A stretch of 64,000 bases of DNA. It comes from Mangrovicoccus sp. HB161399 (lineage in GTDB: Bacteria; Pseudomonadota; Alphaproteobacteria; Rhodobacterales; Rhodobacteraceae). Of this stretch, positions 8,233-17,283 are shown one piece after another. The stretch's first letter is position 1. Each line of letters starts with the position of its first letter. The DNA is taken from positions 1 to 64,000 of the forward strand of contig NZ_JAATVU010000025.1 of NCBI RefSeq assembly GCF_013184745.1, given 5' to 3'. The notes under the pieces are model-generated. The model saw only the letters and a list, made by a program, of their open reading frames with translations, did not search any database and had not been told where the DNA came from. The position numbers and the translations under genes were made by a program.

Positions 8233-9351
8233 TTACGGGCTTTCTGTCGGGTCGGGTCTGTCGTGCTGCGGATCGGGGGCGCCGGGACGCCGGGTCAGCG
8301 CCTCGTAGCCCAGGTAGAGTCGTCCCGTCTTGTACTGGTCCACGAAGAACCGAACAAGAACGCCGATCATCGCCGCCAGCGGAACGGCGACCAGCAGGCC
8401 GACGAAGCCGAAGATCGCGCCGAAGACCGACAGCGCCAGCAGCAGCCACACCGGGTGCAGCCCGACGGACTCGCCCACCAGCTTCGGCGTGATCAGGTTG
8501 CCTTCCAGGAACTGGCCGAGGAAGAACACCCCCGCCACGGCGCCGATCATCAGCGGCGTGTCCCAGAACTGGACGATGGAGACGCCGATGGCCAGCACGC
8601 CGCCCAGGATCGCCCCGACGAAGGGAATGAAGGTCACGATGCCCGCCAGCGTGCCGATCAGAAGGCCGAAATTCAGCCCGGTCAGCATCAGCCCGATGGC
8701 GTAGTACGCGCCCATGATCAGGCAGACCGTGCCTTGGCCGCGGATGAAGCCCGACAGGGTCTCGTCGATTTCGCCTGCGATGCGGCGGATCGCCGGGGCG
8801 TGGTCGCGCGGCAGAAGTTCGTCGATCCGCGCGATCATCCGGTCCCAGTCGACCAGCAGGTAGACCGACACGACGGGCACGATGACGATCAGCGTCAGCA
8901 CGTTGACGAAGCTCATCGCCGAGGAGAGCGCGGTGTTCAGCAGCTCGCCGCCGCGGGATTTCAGCGTCTCGATCACCGTGGACAGCCCCTGCTGCAGCGC
9001 GGATCCCTCCTGCAGCTGGTCGGGGAAGCGCGCGGCGAGGAAATCGCGGAAGGCCTGCAGGTAGCCCGGCAGCGCCTCGACGAAGGAGACCGACTGGCTG
9101 ACCAGCGACGGGATGATCAGCAGCAGGCAGATCGCGAAGACCAGCACTGCCACCAGCGAGATCACGGCGACGGACAGGGCGCGGCTCAGCCCCGCGGCCT
9201 CCAGCCGGTCGGCCACCGGGTCGAGCAGGTAGGCGATCGCGGCGCCCATCACGAAGGGCAGAAGCTGCGGCCCGAGGAACCACAGGACGGCCAGGGTCAG
9301 GACGGCGGCGACGCTCCAGATCTTTGCCTGGGTCTTGGAGGGCAGGGCCAT
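8233..9351 (-). CDS. AI-2E/PerM-family membrane transporter
   Basis: A 372-residue membrane protein with about eight hydrophobic segments. There are two or three near the N-terminus (residues 12-85), one after residue 150, and a cluster from 210 to 335 containing GIVTFIPFVGAILGG and LVGLHP-like motifs (VGESVGLHPVWLLLALSVFGAIFG) typical of the family. Members are called permeases or AI-2 exporters, but the substrate of the alphaproteobacterial version is unknown. It is the first gene of the operon with hdaA and ppk. Upstream, on the minus strand, a TATAGT hexamer and an 11-bp dyad GGGAAGTTCCC (9422-9432) may belong to its promoter. Confidence 0.88.
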   Translation of the reverse strand: MALPSKTQAKIWSVAAVLTLAVLWFLGPQLLPFVMGAAIAYLLDPVADRLEAAGLSRALSVAVISLVAVLVFAICLLLIIPSLVSQSVSFVEALPGYLQAFRDFLAARFPDQLQEGSALQQGLSTVIETLKSRGGELLNTALSSAMSFVNVLTLIVIVPVVSVYLLVDWDRMIARIDELLPRDHAPAIRRIAGEIDETLSGFIRGQGTVCLIMGAYYAIGLMLTGLNFGLLIGTLAGIVTFIPFVGAILGGVLAIGVSIVQFWDTPLMIGAVAGVFFLGQFLEGNLITPKLVGESVGLHPVWLLLALSVFGAIFGFVGLLVAVPLAAMIGVLVRFFVDQYKTGRLYLGYEALTRRPGAPDPQHDRPDPTESP

Positions 9352-9573
9352 GAAACCTCTCGCTGGTTACCTTGCACGCGGGGCGCGCGGCCTCTGCCGC
9401 AGCCCCCTTCCGGACTATAGCGGGAAGTTCCCTTCCGGGGAGGGCCGTTTTCGGCAAATGCCGCGGCATGGCCGCCTGCAGGGCAAGGTTATCCCGACCC
9501 TGCCTCCGGGGCGGAGTGACAGGCGGGACCGGACCGGGCACGATGTCCGGATTGCCATGAAGGAGATTGCCCC

Positions 9574-9723
9574 ATGAAATCCGCTCTCGCCGTCGTCCTG
9601 CTCGTCCTGTCGGCCGCATCTGCCCATGCCGGGTTCTTCGGGACGCCGACCGAAGGCTTCGGCGTCAAGGGCAGGGCCGAGGCGCCGCCCCCCGACCGGC
9701 CGTCCCCCAAGCCCGGAGACTGA
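9574..9723 (+). CDS. 49-residue secreted peptide, hypothetical
   Basis: A short open frame starts at ATG 9574 with an AGGAG ribosome site at 9561-9565. The product begins [19 protein letters not shown], a clear signal peptide with an AHA cleavage site, leaving a mature peptide of about 30 residues: [14 protein letters not shown], then a Pro/Asp-rich tail. It is divergent from the PerM operon. The function is unknown. Signal peptide plus ribosome site support a real gene despite its size. Confidence 0.6.
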   Translation: MKSALAVVLLVLSAASAHAGFFGTPTEGFGVKGRAEAPPPDRPSPKPGD

Positions 9724-10280
9724 GGGGCAACCCGCTTCCCGAGGAGCCTCCTGGCCCGGTTGCCGCCGTCCCCGGAACCGATGCGCGGGAATGGCCCCGG
9801 CAATGTCCGGTGCCGCCCGCCGCGGTGACTGCCGATCCGGACGCGGAGGGAACGTCTCCGGCCGGTGCTGTCATCCGGGGCCCCGCGCCAACGGCATGCT
9901 TTCCGTGCCCTCTGCCGGGAACGGACCAGCCATGCAGCACCCCATGCCGCGGTCCCGGTCTCGGGTGCGGTCCTGACGATCGGCCGGCCCGCGGCCGATG
10001 CCGCCGGCAATCCAGGGGGCATTTCCGGCACCGGCAGCGCAAGCACCGGCGGCGGCCTGTCCTGCATCTGGCCTGCACGGCGCCTTGCCCGGCCCGGGCG
10101 CCTGCGGTCCGGCAGGGCCGCGCGCCGCGGAGATGCCGGAGCGCCTGCCGCTCCCGGCGCGGGCCCCGGGGCTTGCGGTGTCCGGCTTCGCCGCCGCTCC
10201 GGCCGAAACCGCCGCCCTCCCTTGCCAAGCGCCGCGCAATCGCCGAAAACCCGCCCGACCGTTTTCCAAGGGGACCATCC
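9724..10280. other. gene-free interval upstream of proS
   Basis: This is GC-rich sequence with no recognisable protein in any frame. The proS reading frame stays open through it, but the residues look random and ProRS conservation starts only at 10281. The proS promoter probably lies here but was not identified. Confidence 0.5.
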
Positions 10281-11621
10281 ATGCGCCTGAGCCGCTACTT
10301 CCTGCCCGTCCTGAAGGAGACGCCCGCCGAGGCGCAGATCGTCAGCCACCGCCTGATGCTGCGCGCGGGCATGATCAAGCAGGCCTCTGCGGGCATCTAT
10401 TCCTGGCTGCCGCTGGGCTTCCGCGTGCTGGAACGCATCCAGCAGATCGTCCACGAGGAGCAGGAGCGCGCGGGCCACATCCCGCTGCTGATGCCGACGC
10501 TGCAATCCGCCGACCTGTGGCGCGAATCCGGCCGCTACGACGCCTATGGCGAGGAAATGCTGCGCATCAAGGACCGCGGCGGCCGCGACCTGCTGTTCAG
10601 CCCCACGGCCGAGGAGCTGATCACCGACATCTTCCGCAGCTACGTGAAGTCCTACAAGGACGTGCCGCTGACGCTGTACCAGATCCAGTGGAAGTTCCGC
10701 GACGAGATCCGGCCGCGCTTCGGCGTGATGCGCGGCCGCGAATTCCTGATGAAGGACGGCTACAACTTCGACCTGACGAAGGAAGCCGCGCTGCATGCCT
10801 ACAACCGCCACCTGGTCAGCTACCTGCGCACCTACGAGCGGATGGGCCTGAAGGCGATCCCGATGCGCGCCGACTCGGGCCCGATCGGCGGCGAGGACAC
10901 GCATGAATTCCTGGTGCTGGCGGAAACCGGCGAGTCCGAGGTGTTCTACGATTCCGAGGTCACCGATCTGACCTTCGGCGACCGCGCCATCGACTATGAC
11001 AGCGTCGAGCAATGCCAGGGCGTGCTGGAGGAGTTCACCTCGCGCTATGCCCGCACCGACGAGACCCATGACGAGGCGGTCTTCAACCAGATCCCCGAAG
11101 AGCGCCGCCGCGTCGCCCGCGGCATCGAGGTCGGCCAGATCTTCTATTTCGGCACCAAGTATTCCGAGCCGCTCGGCGCCACGGTGCAGGACGCGGAAGG
11201 CAACAAGGTGCCGGTCCACATGGGCAGCCACGGCATCGGCGTCAGCCGCCTGCTGGGCGCGCTGATCGAGGCGAACCACGACGACAAGGGCATCATCTGG
11301 CCCGAAGGCGTCACCCCGTTCCATTGCGGCATCGTCAACCTCAAGCAGGGCGACGCGGCGGCGGATGCGGCCTGCGAGAACCTCTACGACCAGCTGAAGA
11401 CGGCTGGGCTGGAGCCGCTCTACGACGACCGCGACGAGCGGGCAGGGGCGAAGTTCGCGACGATGGACCTGATCGGCCTGCCCTGGCGGATCACCGTGGG
11501 TCCCCGCGGCCTGAAGAACGGCGTGGTGGAGCTGACCTCGCGCCGCACCGGCGAAAGCGTCGAACTGGCGCCCGAGGCGGCGGTCCACCAGGTCACCGAG
11601 ATCTACCGCAAGCATCCCTGA
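10281..11621 (+). CDS. proS: prolyl-tRNA synthetase, short alphaproteobacterial type
   Basis: This enzyme charges tRNA-Pro. It is a 446-residue class II synthetase starting [19 protein letters not shown], with motif 2 around FRDE (139-142), motif 3 [13 protein letters not shown] (315-327), and a C-terminal anticodon-binding domain from about residue 335. The length of about 445 residues and the direct link from motif 2 to motif 3 show it lacks the large editing insertion of the E. coli type, as usual in alphaproteobacteria. The frame is open further upstream, but family conservation fixes the ATG at 10281. A hairpin follows the stop. It stands alone rather than in an operon. Confidence 0.95.
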   Translation: MRLSRYFLPVLKETPAEAQIVSHRLMLRAGMIKQASAGIYSWLPLGFRVLERIQQIVHEEQERAGHIPLLMPTLQSADLWRESGRYDAYGEEMLRIKDRGGRDLLFSPTAEELITDIFRSYVKSYKDVPLTLYQIQWKFRDEIRPRFGVMRGREFLMKDGYNFDLTKEAALHAYNRHLVSYLRTYERMGLKAIPMRADSGPIGGEDTHEFLVLAETGESEVFYDSEVTDLTFGDRAIDYDSVEQCQGVLEEFTSRYARTDETHDEAVFNQIPEERRRVARGIEVGQIFYFGTKYSEPLGATVQDAEGNKVPVHMGSHGIGVSRLLGALIEANHDDKGIIWPEGVTPFHCGIVNLKQGDAAADAACENLYDQLKTAGLEPLYDDRDERAGAKFATMDLIGLPWRITVGPRGLKNGVVELTSRRTGESVELAPEAAVHQVTEIYRKHP

Positions 11622-11628
11622 CCTTTCC

Positions 11629-11657
11629 GTGCCGGGCGGCAGCGCGCTGCCCGGCAC
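11629..11657 (+). terminator. stem-loop after proS
   Basis: The 9-bp arms GTGCCGGGC and GCCCGGCAC surround an 11-base loop, starting 7 bp after the proS stop. No U-tract follows. Confidence 0.5.
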
Positions 11658-11795
11658 ATCTCCCCGCACCGGAACAATTTCCCGCATTCCCGCCGATTTG
11701 CGCAGGTCCGAAAATTTCCGCTAGGGCATTTTCCGGCTCTCCCTGTACGAATTGACCATTGCAGCAGCTTTGCTGCGGGTTGAGGAGATTGAGAG

Positions 11796-12512
11796 ATGTT
11801 CCAACGTGCCCTGGCCGAGTTCCTGGGAACTTTCTGGCTTGTATTTGCGGGTTGCGGCAGCGCGATCCTGTCGGCGGGCGTTGCCGATGTCGGGATCGGC
11901 TGGCTCGGCGTCAGCCTCGCCTTCGGGCTTTCCGTCACCACCATGGCCTATGCGGTCGGCCATATCTCCGGCGGGCATTTCAACCCGGCCGTGACGCTCG
12001 GCCTCGCGCTTGCGGGGCGGTTCGATCCCAAGGACGTCGCGCCCTACTGGCTGTCGCAGGTTGCGGGCGCCATTGCCGCCGCGGCGCTGCTCTATTTCAT
12101 CGCCGCCGCGCAGGACGGCTTTGCCGGGACCGGCGGCTTTGCCACCAACGGCTTTGCAGAGGCCTCGCCCGAGCATTACGGCATGGTGGCGGCCATCGTC
12201 ACCGAGATCGTGCTGACCGCCATCTTCGTGATCGTGATCCTCGGGGCCACCGCGCCGCGCGCGCCCGCGGGCTTCGCGCCGCTGGCGATCGGCCTGACGC
12301 TGACGCTGATCCACATGATCTCGATCCCGATCGACAACACCTCGGTGAACCCGGCGCGATCCACCGGCGTGGCGCTCTTCGCCGAGGGACCGGCGCTGCT
12401 CCAGCTCTGGGTCTTCTGGGTCGCGCCGCTGGCAGGGGCCGCGCTGGGCGCGTTCATCTGGCAGGGGCTCGAGGGCGACGATCCCTACGGCATGCGCCAT
12501 CCGGCCGAATGA
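11796..12512 (+). CDS. aqpZ: aquaporin Z
   Basis: A 238-residue MIP-family channel with six membrane segments. Both pore loops are present: NPAVT at 63-67 and NPARS at 185-189. The selectivity filter reads as Phe43, His173, Thr182 and Arg188, the water-selective AqpZ pattern rather than a glycerol channel. A good ribosome site (GAGGAG, 7 bases before ATG) fixes the start. A small dyad GCAGCA-GCTT-TGCTGC lies just upstream. It is monocistronic and converges on the following glycosylase gene, with a weak GC hairpin at about 12521-12542 between them. Confidence 0.93.
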   Translation: MFQRALAEFLGTFWLVFAGCGSAILSAGVADVGIGWLGVSLAFGLSVTTMAYAVGHISGGHFNPAVTLGLALAGRFDPKDVAPYWLSQVAGAIAAAALLYFIAAAQDGFAGTGGFATNGFAEASPEHYGMVAAIVTEIVLTAIFVIVILGATAPRAPAGFAPLAIGLTLTLIHMISIPIDNTSVNPARSTGVALFAEGPALLQLWVFWVAPLAGAALGAFIWQGLEGDDPYGMRHPAE

Positions 12513-12548
12513 CCTTCCGGGGCGGGGCCGTCCGGTCCCGCCTCCGCC

Positions 12549-13211
12549 TCAGATGCTGGCAGCGAGGACGCGGCTGATCTGGCTCAGCCCGCGGCCCGAT
12601 TCCGCCGCCCAGGCGTTGAAGGCGGCCTGCACCTTCTCCATCGAAGATTTCGACCCCGGCGCCTTGTCGACCACGCCTTCGGCGACCAGCCGCGCGGTGA
12701 CGTCCTTCGACAGGACCCAGCCGTCGCGCCCCAGCGTCCTGAGCGCATAGGGCCCGGTGCTTCCGCCCAGCCGCGAACCGCGGTCCTTCAGCATCGCCAC
12801 CAGCTTGTGGTACTCCGTGCCCGGCCAGTCCGCCACCACGCGGCCTATCCCGCCCTCGGCGCGCAGCTCGCGCAGGAAGACGGCGTTTTCCTGCACCGCG
12901 CGGATCTTGGCGCCGTGCCGGACGATGCGGGTGTCCGACAAGAGCGCGTCCAGCCGGTCCTCGACGATCATCGCGCAGGCATCGGGATCGAAGCCGTCGA
13001 AGGCCTCTTCGAAGCCCGGCCATTTCGCCTCGATCACGGTCCAGCTCAGCCCGGTGGCGAAGAGATGCCGCGCGAAGGCGGCAAGCCAGCGGTGCTCGGG
13101 GATGGCGGCCAGCGCCTCCGGCGCGATCGGCACCGGCAGCAGCGCCTCCATCGCGGCGGCGCCGCCCTTGCGGTCCGCCGCGATGGCGTAGATCTCGTCG
13201 AAGCTGCGCAT
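12549..13211 (-). CDS. DNA-3-methyladenine glycosylase I family protein
   Basis: A 220-residue protein of the HhH-GPD-fold Adenine_glyco family, which removes alkylated adenines in base-excision repair. It begins MRSFDEIYAIAADRKGG and contains LSWTVIEAKWPGFEEAFDGFD, DTRIVRHGAKIRAVQENA and KDRGSRLGGSTGPYALRTLGRDGWVLSKDV. The last covers the helix-hairpin-helix region and a conserved aspartate. It is shorter and more divergent than E. coli Tag and lacks the usual zinc-binding Cys/His set, matching the version found in Rhodobacteraceae. Exact substrate preference is unknown. The DUF302 gene lies 30 bp upstream on the same strand. Confidence 0.75.
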   Translation of the reverse strand: MRSFDEIYAIAADRKGGAAAMEALLPVPIAPEALAAIPEHRWLAAFARHLFATGLSWTVIEAKWPGFEEAFDGFDPDACAMIVEDRLDALLSDTRIVRHGAKIRAVQENAVFLRELRAEGGIGRVVADWPGTEYHKLVAMLKDRGSRLGGSTGPYALRTLGRDGWVLSKDVTARLVAEGVVDKAPGSKSSMEKVQAAFNAWAAESGRGLSQISRVLAASI

Positions 13212-13241
13212 GGCGTCCTCCCGGCCGGATTCGCGTGCAGT

Positions 13242-13712
13242 CTAGTCTGCCGCGGCCTCCCGCGCGATGGCGGAGAAGACCGCGTCCAGCTCTTCGGCGG
13301 CTTCGGCCAGCGGCTTGCCGCCCTCGCCCGCATAGGGGCCAAAGACCGCGCTCGGCAGCTTCCAGGACAGCGTCGCCGTGCCGTCCGGATTCTCGGTCAC
13401 GTACATCCGCAGCGGCGCCTCGATCATCGCGGCGGTGGAGAGTCGCAGGATCCGAACGGCGTAGTCGTTGCTGAAGATGCCGATCACGCGGTTGCCGGGG
13501 ATGTCGATGCCGCGCGCCTCCGCGGCCTCGGTGGGGCCGGCCTCGGTGACCACGGCCATGCCCTCGGCCGTGGCGGCGGCTTTCACCGCGGCGACGAGCC
13601 GGGAATAGCTCTTAGAGGTGTCGATGCTGCCCCAGCCGGGGCGGTCGATCGCGGCGGCAGCGGGCAGGGCGGCCGCAAGGGCGAGGCAGAGGGCAAGGGC
13701 GAGGCGCAGCAT
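13242..13712 (-). CDS. DUF302-domain secreted protein
   Basis: A 156-residue protein with a signal peptide (MLRLALALCLALAAALPAAAA) followed by a DUF302 domain. KSYSRLVAAVKAAATAEGMAVVTEAGPTEAA is the family opening, and VIGIFSNDYAVRILRLSTAAMIEAPLRMYVTEN its middle. DUF302 proteins have an unknown role, sometimes linked to sulfur oxidation or stress. The ATG at 13712 is preceded by AAGGAG. It may be cotranscribed with the downstream glycosylase and with the lipoprotein gene 68 bp upstream. Confidence 0.8.
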   Translation of the reverse strand: MLRLALALCLALAAALPAAAAIDRPGWGSIDTSKSYSRLVAAVKAAATAEGMAVVTEAGPTEAAEARGIDIPGNRVIGIFSNDYAVRILRLSTAAMIEAPLRMYVTENPDGTATLSWKLPSAVFGPYAGEGGKPLAEAAEELDAVFSAIAREAAAD

Positions 13713-13780
13713 GGTAGTCTCCTTCCTGGAGGCGATCCTGCCACGCTCCGCCGCTCCGGCACAGTCACTCGCCTGCGAGG

Positions 13781-14482
13781 TCAGTTGCAGATTCCCTGGA
13801 TCTTGGCGCCGCTCCAGGGGATGCGGACATCCCCGGCGGCTTCCTCGGACTGCATGCCCGGAAAATAGGGATCGAGCATGTCGCGCAGCCGCCCGGTGCG
13901 GGCGCCCTCGGGATCGAGTGCCCGGCAGCAGACATATTCCTCCACAAGGCTGGCCTGCTGTTCGTAGCCGTAATCGAGGAAGTCGCGGTCCCCGGCGATC
14001 TCGAACAGGTAGGGATCCTCGCTGACGCCGTGCTCGGCCGCGGCCTTCCAGGGGGCGTAGCCGGTCACCTTGCGCTGCTGCCACTGCCAGACATGGGTGG
14101 CCTCGTGCGCCAGGAACATGGCGCGGGCCAGCGGCAGGGTGTCGGGGTATTCCTCCAGGAAATCCGAGTCGTAGAGCCGCCGGGCGATCATGATCCGGTC
14201 GAAGGCGGTGACGCCGCCGACATAGCCGGTCACCGTGCCCTTCTCGGGCGGCCAGATCTTCTCGCGGCAGGTCAGCGAGGGCCGGGCGGGCCGGGTCATC
14301 GGCCAGGTCCCGATGAAGGCGCCCTTGGCCAGCGTGATCTGCCCGGCATCGAGCCCCGGCCCCAGCGTGGAGCCGAGGAAGCTCTTCTCGGTCTCGGTCA
14401 GGTAGCGCGTCGTGCAGCCCGCAAGCAGCAAGAGCGCGGCCAGGACCAGGACCCTAGGCAATGATTTCGAACTTGGTGACAT
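13781..14482 (-). CDS. lipoprotein with HExxH metallopeptidase-like motif
   Basis: A 233-residue protein with a lipoprotein signal ending LLLLAGC (Cys23). HEATH at residues 126-130 is a zinc-peptidase-type HExxH in [13 protein letters not shown], and an acidic helix LVEEYVCC follows further on. Relatives are annotated only as hypothetical or peptidase-like, so proteolysis is inferred from the motif. Its start overlaps the end of the adenine deaminase gene by 29 bp, so translational coupling is likely. No other start would keep the lipobox. Confidence 0.7.
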   Translation of the reverse strand: MSPSSKSLPRVLVLAALLLLAGCTTRYLTETEKSFLGSTLGPGLDAGQITLAKGAFIGTWPMTRPARPSLTCREKIWPPEKGTVTGYVGGVTAFDRIMIARRLYDSDFLEEYPDTLPLARAMFLAHEATHVWQWQQRKVTGYAPWKAAAEHGVSEDPYLFEIAGDRDFLDYGYEQQASLVEEYVCCRALDPEGARTGRLRDMLDPYFPGMQSEEAAGDVRIPWSGAKIQGICN

Positions 14483-16148
14483 CGACCATGCCCCGGTCCG
14501 TGATCTTCAGCGCCGGGATGACCGGCAGGGCGAGGAAGGCGAGCTGCAGGAAGGGCTCCTCCAGCTTGACGCCCAGGGACGTCGCGGCGGCGCGCAGCTC
14601 GACCAGCCGGTCGCGGACCTCCTCGAAGGGCGAAAGGCTCATCAGCCCGGCCACCGGCAGCGCCAGCTCGGCGAGGATCTCGCCGCCCTTGGCGACGACG
14701 AAGCCGCCCTCGATCTCGCTCAGCCGGTTCGCCGCCAGCGCCATGTCGGCGTAGTCCGCGCCGACCACGGCGATGTTGTGGTGGTCGTGGCAGACGGTGG
14801 AGGCGATCGCCCCGGCCTTCATCCCGAAGCCCTTGACGAAGCCGTTGGCGATGTTGCCGTTCTTGCCGTGGCGCTCGATCACGGTGATGCGCATCAGGTC
14901 GCGCTTGGTGTCGGGCTTCTTGTCGCCGTCGGCGATGGCGATGGTCTGCTGCAGGTGGTCGGTCAGGATCTGCCCCTCGCGGATGCCGATCACGTCGGTG
15001 GTTTCGGCGTTCCCGGCGAGGCGGAAGCTCTCGGCCTCGACCTCGGGCGCGCGGACCGATCCGCGGCCGATCGGCTGCACCGGCGTGCGCGTGGCAAAGG
15101 CGGCATCGGTGACTTCCACGCCCGCGGCCAGGACCAGCTGGGCATGGCAGCCCTCCAGGCTGTCGATGGCGACGATGTCGGCGCGCTTGCCCGGCGCGAT
15201 CATGCCGCGGTCCTTCAGCCCGAATGCCTCCGCCGCCGAAAGGGTCGCGGCGCGGTAGGCGGCGAGCGGCGGGGTGCCGAGCGAGATCAGCGTGCGGATC
15301 ATGTAGTCGAGATGGCCGTGCTCGGCGATGTCCAGCGGGTTCCGGTCGTCGGTGCACAGGCACATGTAGGGCGAGGTGCGCTCGGTCAGCAGCGGCTGCA
15401 GCGCATGCATGTCCTTCGAGACGGAGCCCTCGCGGATCAGGATGCGCATGCCCTTGCGCAGCTTCTCCAGCGCTTCCTCGGGATTGGTTGCCTCGTGCTC
15501 GGTGCGGATGCCCGCCGAGACATAGGCGTTGAGGTCCTTGCCCGACAGCAGCGGCGCATGCCCGTCGATATGGCCGCGCTGGTAGAGCCTGAGTTTGGCC
15601 AGCGCTGCCGGGTCGCGGTGGATCACGCCGGGGTAGTTCATGAACTCGGCCAGCCCGATCCCCGACGGATGCCCCATCAGCGGCCTGAGGTCCGAGGCCT
15701 CCAGCTTGGCGCCCGCGGTCTCCATGTGGGTCGATGGCACGCAGGAGCTGATCTGGACGCGCAGGTCCATCAGCGTGTGGCGCGAGCATTCCTGGAACCA
15801 GCGGATGCCCTTGGCGCCCAGCACGTTGGCGATCTCGTGCGGGTCGCAGATCGCGGTGGTGACGCCGCGCGGGGTGACGCAGCGGTCGAATTCCATCGGC
15901 GTGACCAGCGAGCTCTCGACATGCAGATGCGTGTCGATGAAGCCCGGCACGAGGATCTGGCCGGTGACGTCGATCACCTTCTCGGCCTCGTATTCCGCGC
16001 AGATGCCGACGATCGTGTCGCCGCAGATCGCGACGTCGCCGTCCAGCAGCTCGCCGGTGACGAGGTCCAGCACCTGTCCGCCGCGCAGCACCAGATCGGC
16101 GGGCTGGTCGCCCCGTCCTTGCGCGATTCGGTTTTCGAGATCTGACAT
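14454..16148 (-). CDS. ade: adenine deaminase
   Basis: This enzyme converts adenine to hypoxanthine in purine salvage. It is a 564-residue amidohydrolase-superfamily enzyme starting [13 protein letters not shown]. The metal-binding THLHVESS lies at 73-80, then [25 protein letters not shown] and [19 protein letters not shown], which carries further metal ligands. The C-terminal Ade domain includes [19 protein letters not shown] and [12 protein letters not shown]. Size and motifs match Ade. The frame extends upstream to about 16298, but conservation begins at the ATG at 16148. It is divergent from the SDR gene. Confidence 0.94.
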   Translation of the reverse strand: MSDLENRIAQGRGDQPADLVLRGGQVLDLVTGELLDGDVAICGDTIVGICAEYEAEKVIDVTGQILVPGFIDTHLHVESSLVTPMEFDRCVTPRGVTTAICDPHEIANVLGAKGIRWFQECSRHTLMDLRVQISSCVPSTHMETAGAKLEASDLRPLMGHPSGIGLAEFMNYPGVIHRDPAALAKLRLYQRGHIDGHAPLLSGKDLNAYVSAGIRTEHEATNPEEALEKLRKGMRILIREGSVSKDMHALQPLLTERTSPYMCLCTDDRNPLDIAEHGHLDYMIRTLISLGTPPLAAYRAATLSAAEAFGLKDRGMIAPGKRADIVAIDSLEGCHAQLVLAAGVEVTDAAFATRTPVQPIGRGSVRAPEVEAESFRLAGNAETTDVIGIREGQILTDHLQQTIAIADGDKKPDTKRDLMRITVIERHGKNGNIANGFVKGFGMKAGAIASTVCHDHHNIAVVGADYADMALAANRLSEIEGGFVVAKGGEILAELALPVAGLMSLSPFEEVRDRLVELRAAATSLGVKLEEPFLQLAFLALPVIPALKITDRGMVDVTKFEIIA

Positions 16149-16320
16149 GGGGGCGCGTCTCCGGCGGCATCTGTTCGGCGCGATTATGTCGGAGCCCGAA
16201 GCGATTGGAAAGGCGGCCGCGTGCGCCGAAAGCCGCGGATTCGCGCAGCTTCCGGGTCGCGCCGGCGGCGGCCCGGTGCTGTGATCGGGGCAGGACAAAC
16301 GCCTTCGGGAGGGCCGGAAG

Positions 16321-17109
16321 ATGCAGCTTCAGGGAAAGACGGCGATCGTGACCGGGGCCAGCAGCGGGATCGGCGCGGCAGCGGCGCGAATCTTTGCCGC
16401 GGAGGGTGCGCGGGTGGTTCTGGGCGCGCGGCGGGGCGACGCGCTGGAGGCGCTGGCCCAGGACGTCCGCGCGGCAGGCGGCGAGGCGGCCTGGCTGGCC
16501 GGGGACGTGCGCGACGAGGCGTTCGCCGCCGCGCTGGTCCGGCTGGCCTGCACGCGCTTCGGCGGGCTCGATGCCGCCTTCAACAATGCCGGGATCACCG
16601 GCGCGCTGGGACCGGTGCCGCAGATGGCCCGTCCGGACTGGGAGGAGGTGCTCGAGGTCAACCTGACCGCGGCCTTCCTGGCCGCCAAGCACCAGATCCC
16701 GGCCCTGCTGGCGCGGGGCGGCGGGTCGCTGGTCTTCACCTCGTCCTTCGTCGGGCAGGGGATCGGCCTGCCGGGCATGGCCGCCTATGCCGCCGCCAAG
16801 GCGGGGCTGGCCGGGCTGGTGCAGGTCCTGGCGGCCGAGCACGGCGCGGCGGGGCTGCGGGCCAACGCGCTGCTGCCCGGCGGCACGATGACGCCGATGG
16901 CGGGCACCGATCCGGCCTTCCACGCGGCAGTGCGCGGAATGCATGCGCTCGGGCGGATGGCCGCGCCGGAGGAGATCGCCCGGGCGGCGCTGTTCCTGGT
17001 CTCGGACCAGTCGTCGTTCGTCACCGGTTCGGCGCTCTATGCCGATGGCGGCAACGCGATCTTCAAGATGCCGCCGCCCGCGGAGGCCGCGCAGGGCGCG
17101 GGCGCGTGA
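16321..17109 (+). CDS. SDR-family oxidoreductase
   Basis: A 262-residue classical short-chain dehydrogenase. The cofactor loop is TGASSGIG (11-18), the structural NNAG lies at 88-91, and the catalytic set is Ser141/142, Tyr156 and Lys160 (SS...YAAAK). After the first strand the residue pattern GARRGD suggests NADPH rather than NADH. The substrate is unknown. GGGAGG lies shortly upstream of the ATG. It stands alone between divergent ade and the tex gene about 170 bp downstream. Confidence 0.88.
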   Translation: MQLQGKTAIVTGASSGIGAAAARIFAAEGARVVLGARRGDALEALAQDVRAAGGEAAWLAGDVRDEAFAAALVRLACTRFGGLDAAFNNAGITGALGPVPQMARPDWEEVLEVNLTAAFLAAKHQIPALLARGGGSLVFTSSFVGQGIGLPGMAAYAAAKAGLAGLVQVLAAEHGAAGLRANALLPGGTMTPMAGTDPAFHAAVRGMHALGRMAAPEEIARAALFLVSDQSSFVTGSALYADGGNAIFKMPPPAEAAQGAGA

Positions 17110-17259
17110 TCTCCGCCCGGCCTGCTTGCGCCGGACCTGTCGCTGCGTTGGCACCGCCGGGCGCAGGGCTGGCCGGACGGATCAGGGCTGGCCGGGCGGA
17201 TATCGGCACGGTGCCGCCCGGCGGCCCTTGGCGGCGGGACGGCGCGGGGCTAAGACTGG

Positions 17260-17276
17260 CCTCCCGCAACAGGAGG
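17260..17276 (+). promoter_or_regulatory. hairpin burying the tex ribosome-binding site
   Basis: CCTCC (17260-17264) pairs with GGAGG (17272-17276) across a 7-base loop. GGAGG is the Shine-Dalgarno sequence of tex, 7 bases before its TTG start, so the ribosome site can fold into a short stem. Confidence 0.4.
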
Positions 17277-17283
17277 ATCCGCC

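Noticed and set aside
9567-10280. N-terminal extension of ProRS
   Set aside because: The extra 238 residues have no similarity to ProRS; the family N-terminus begins at [10 protein letters not shown].
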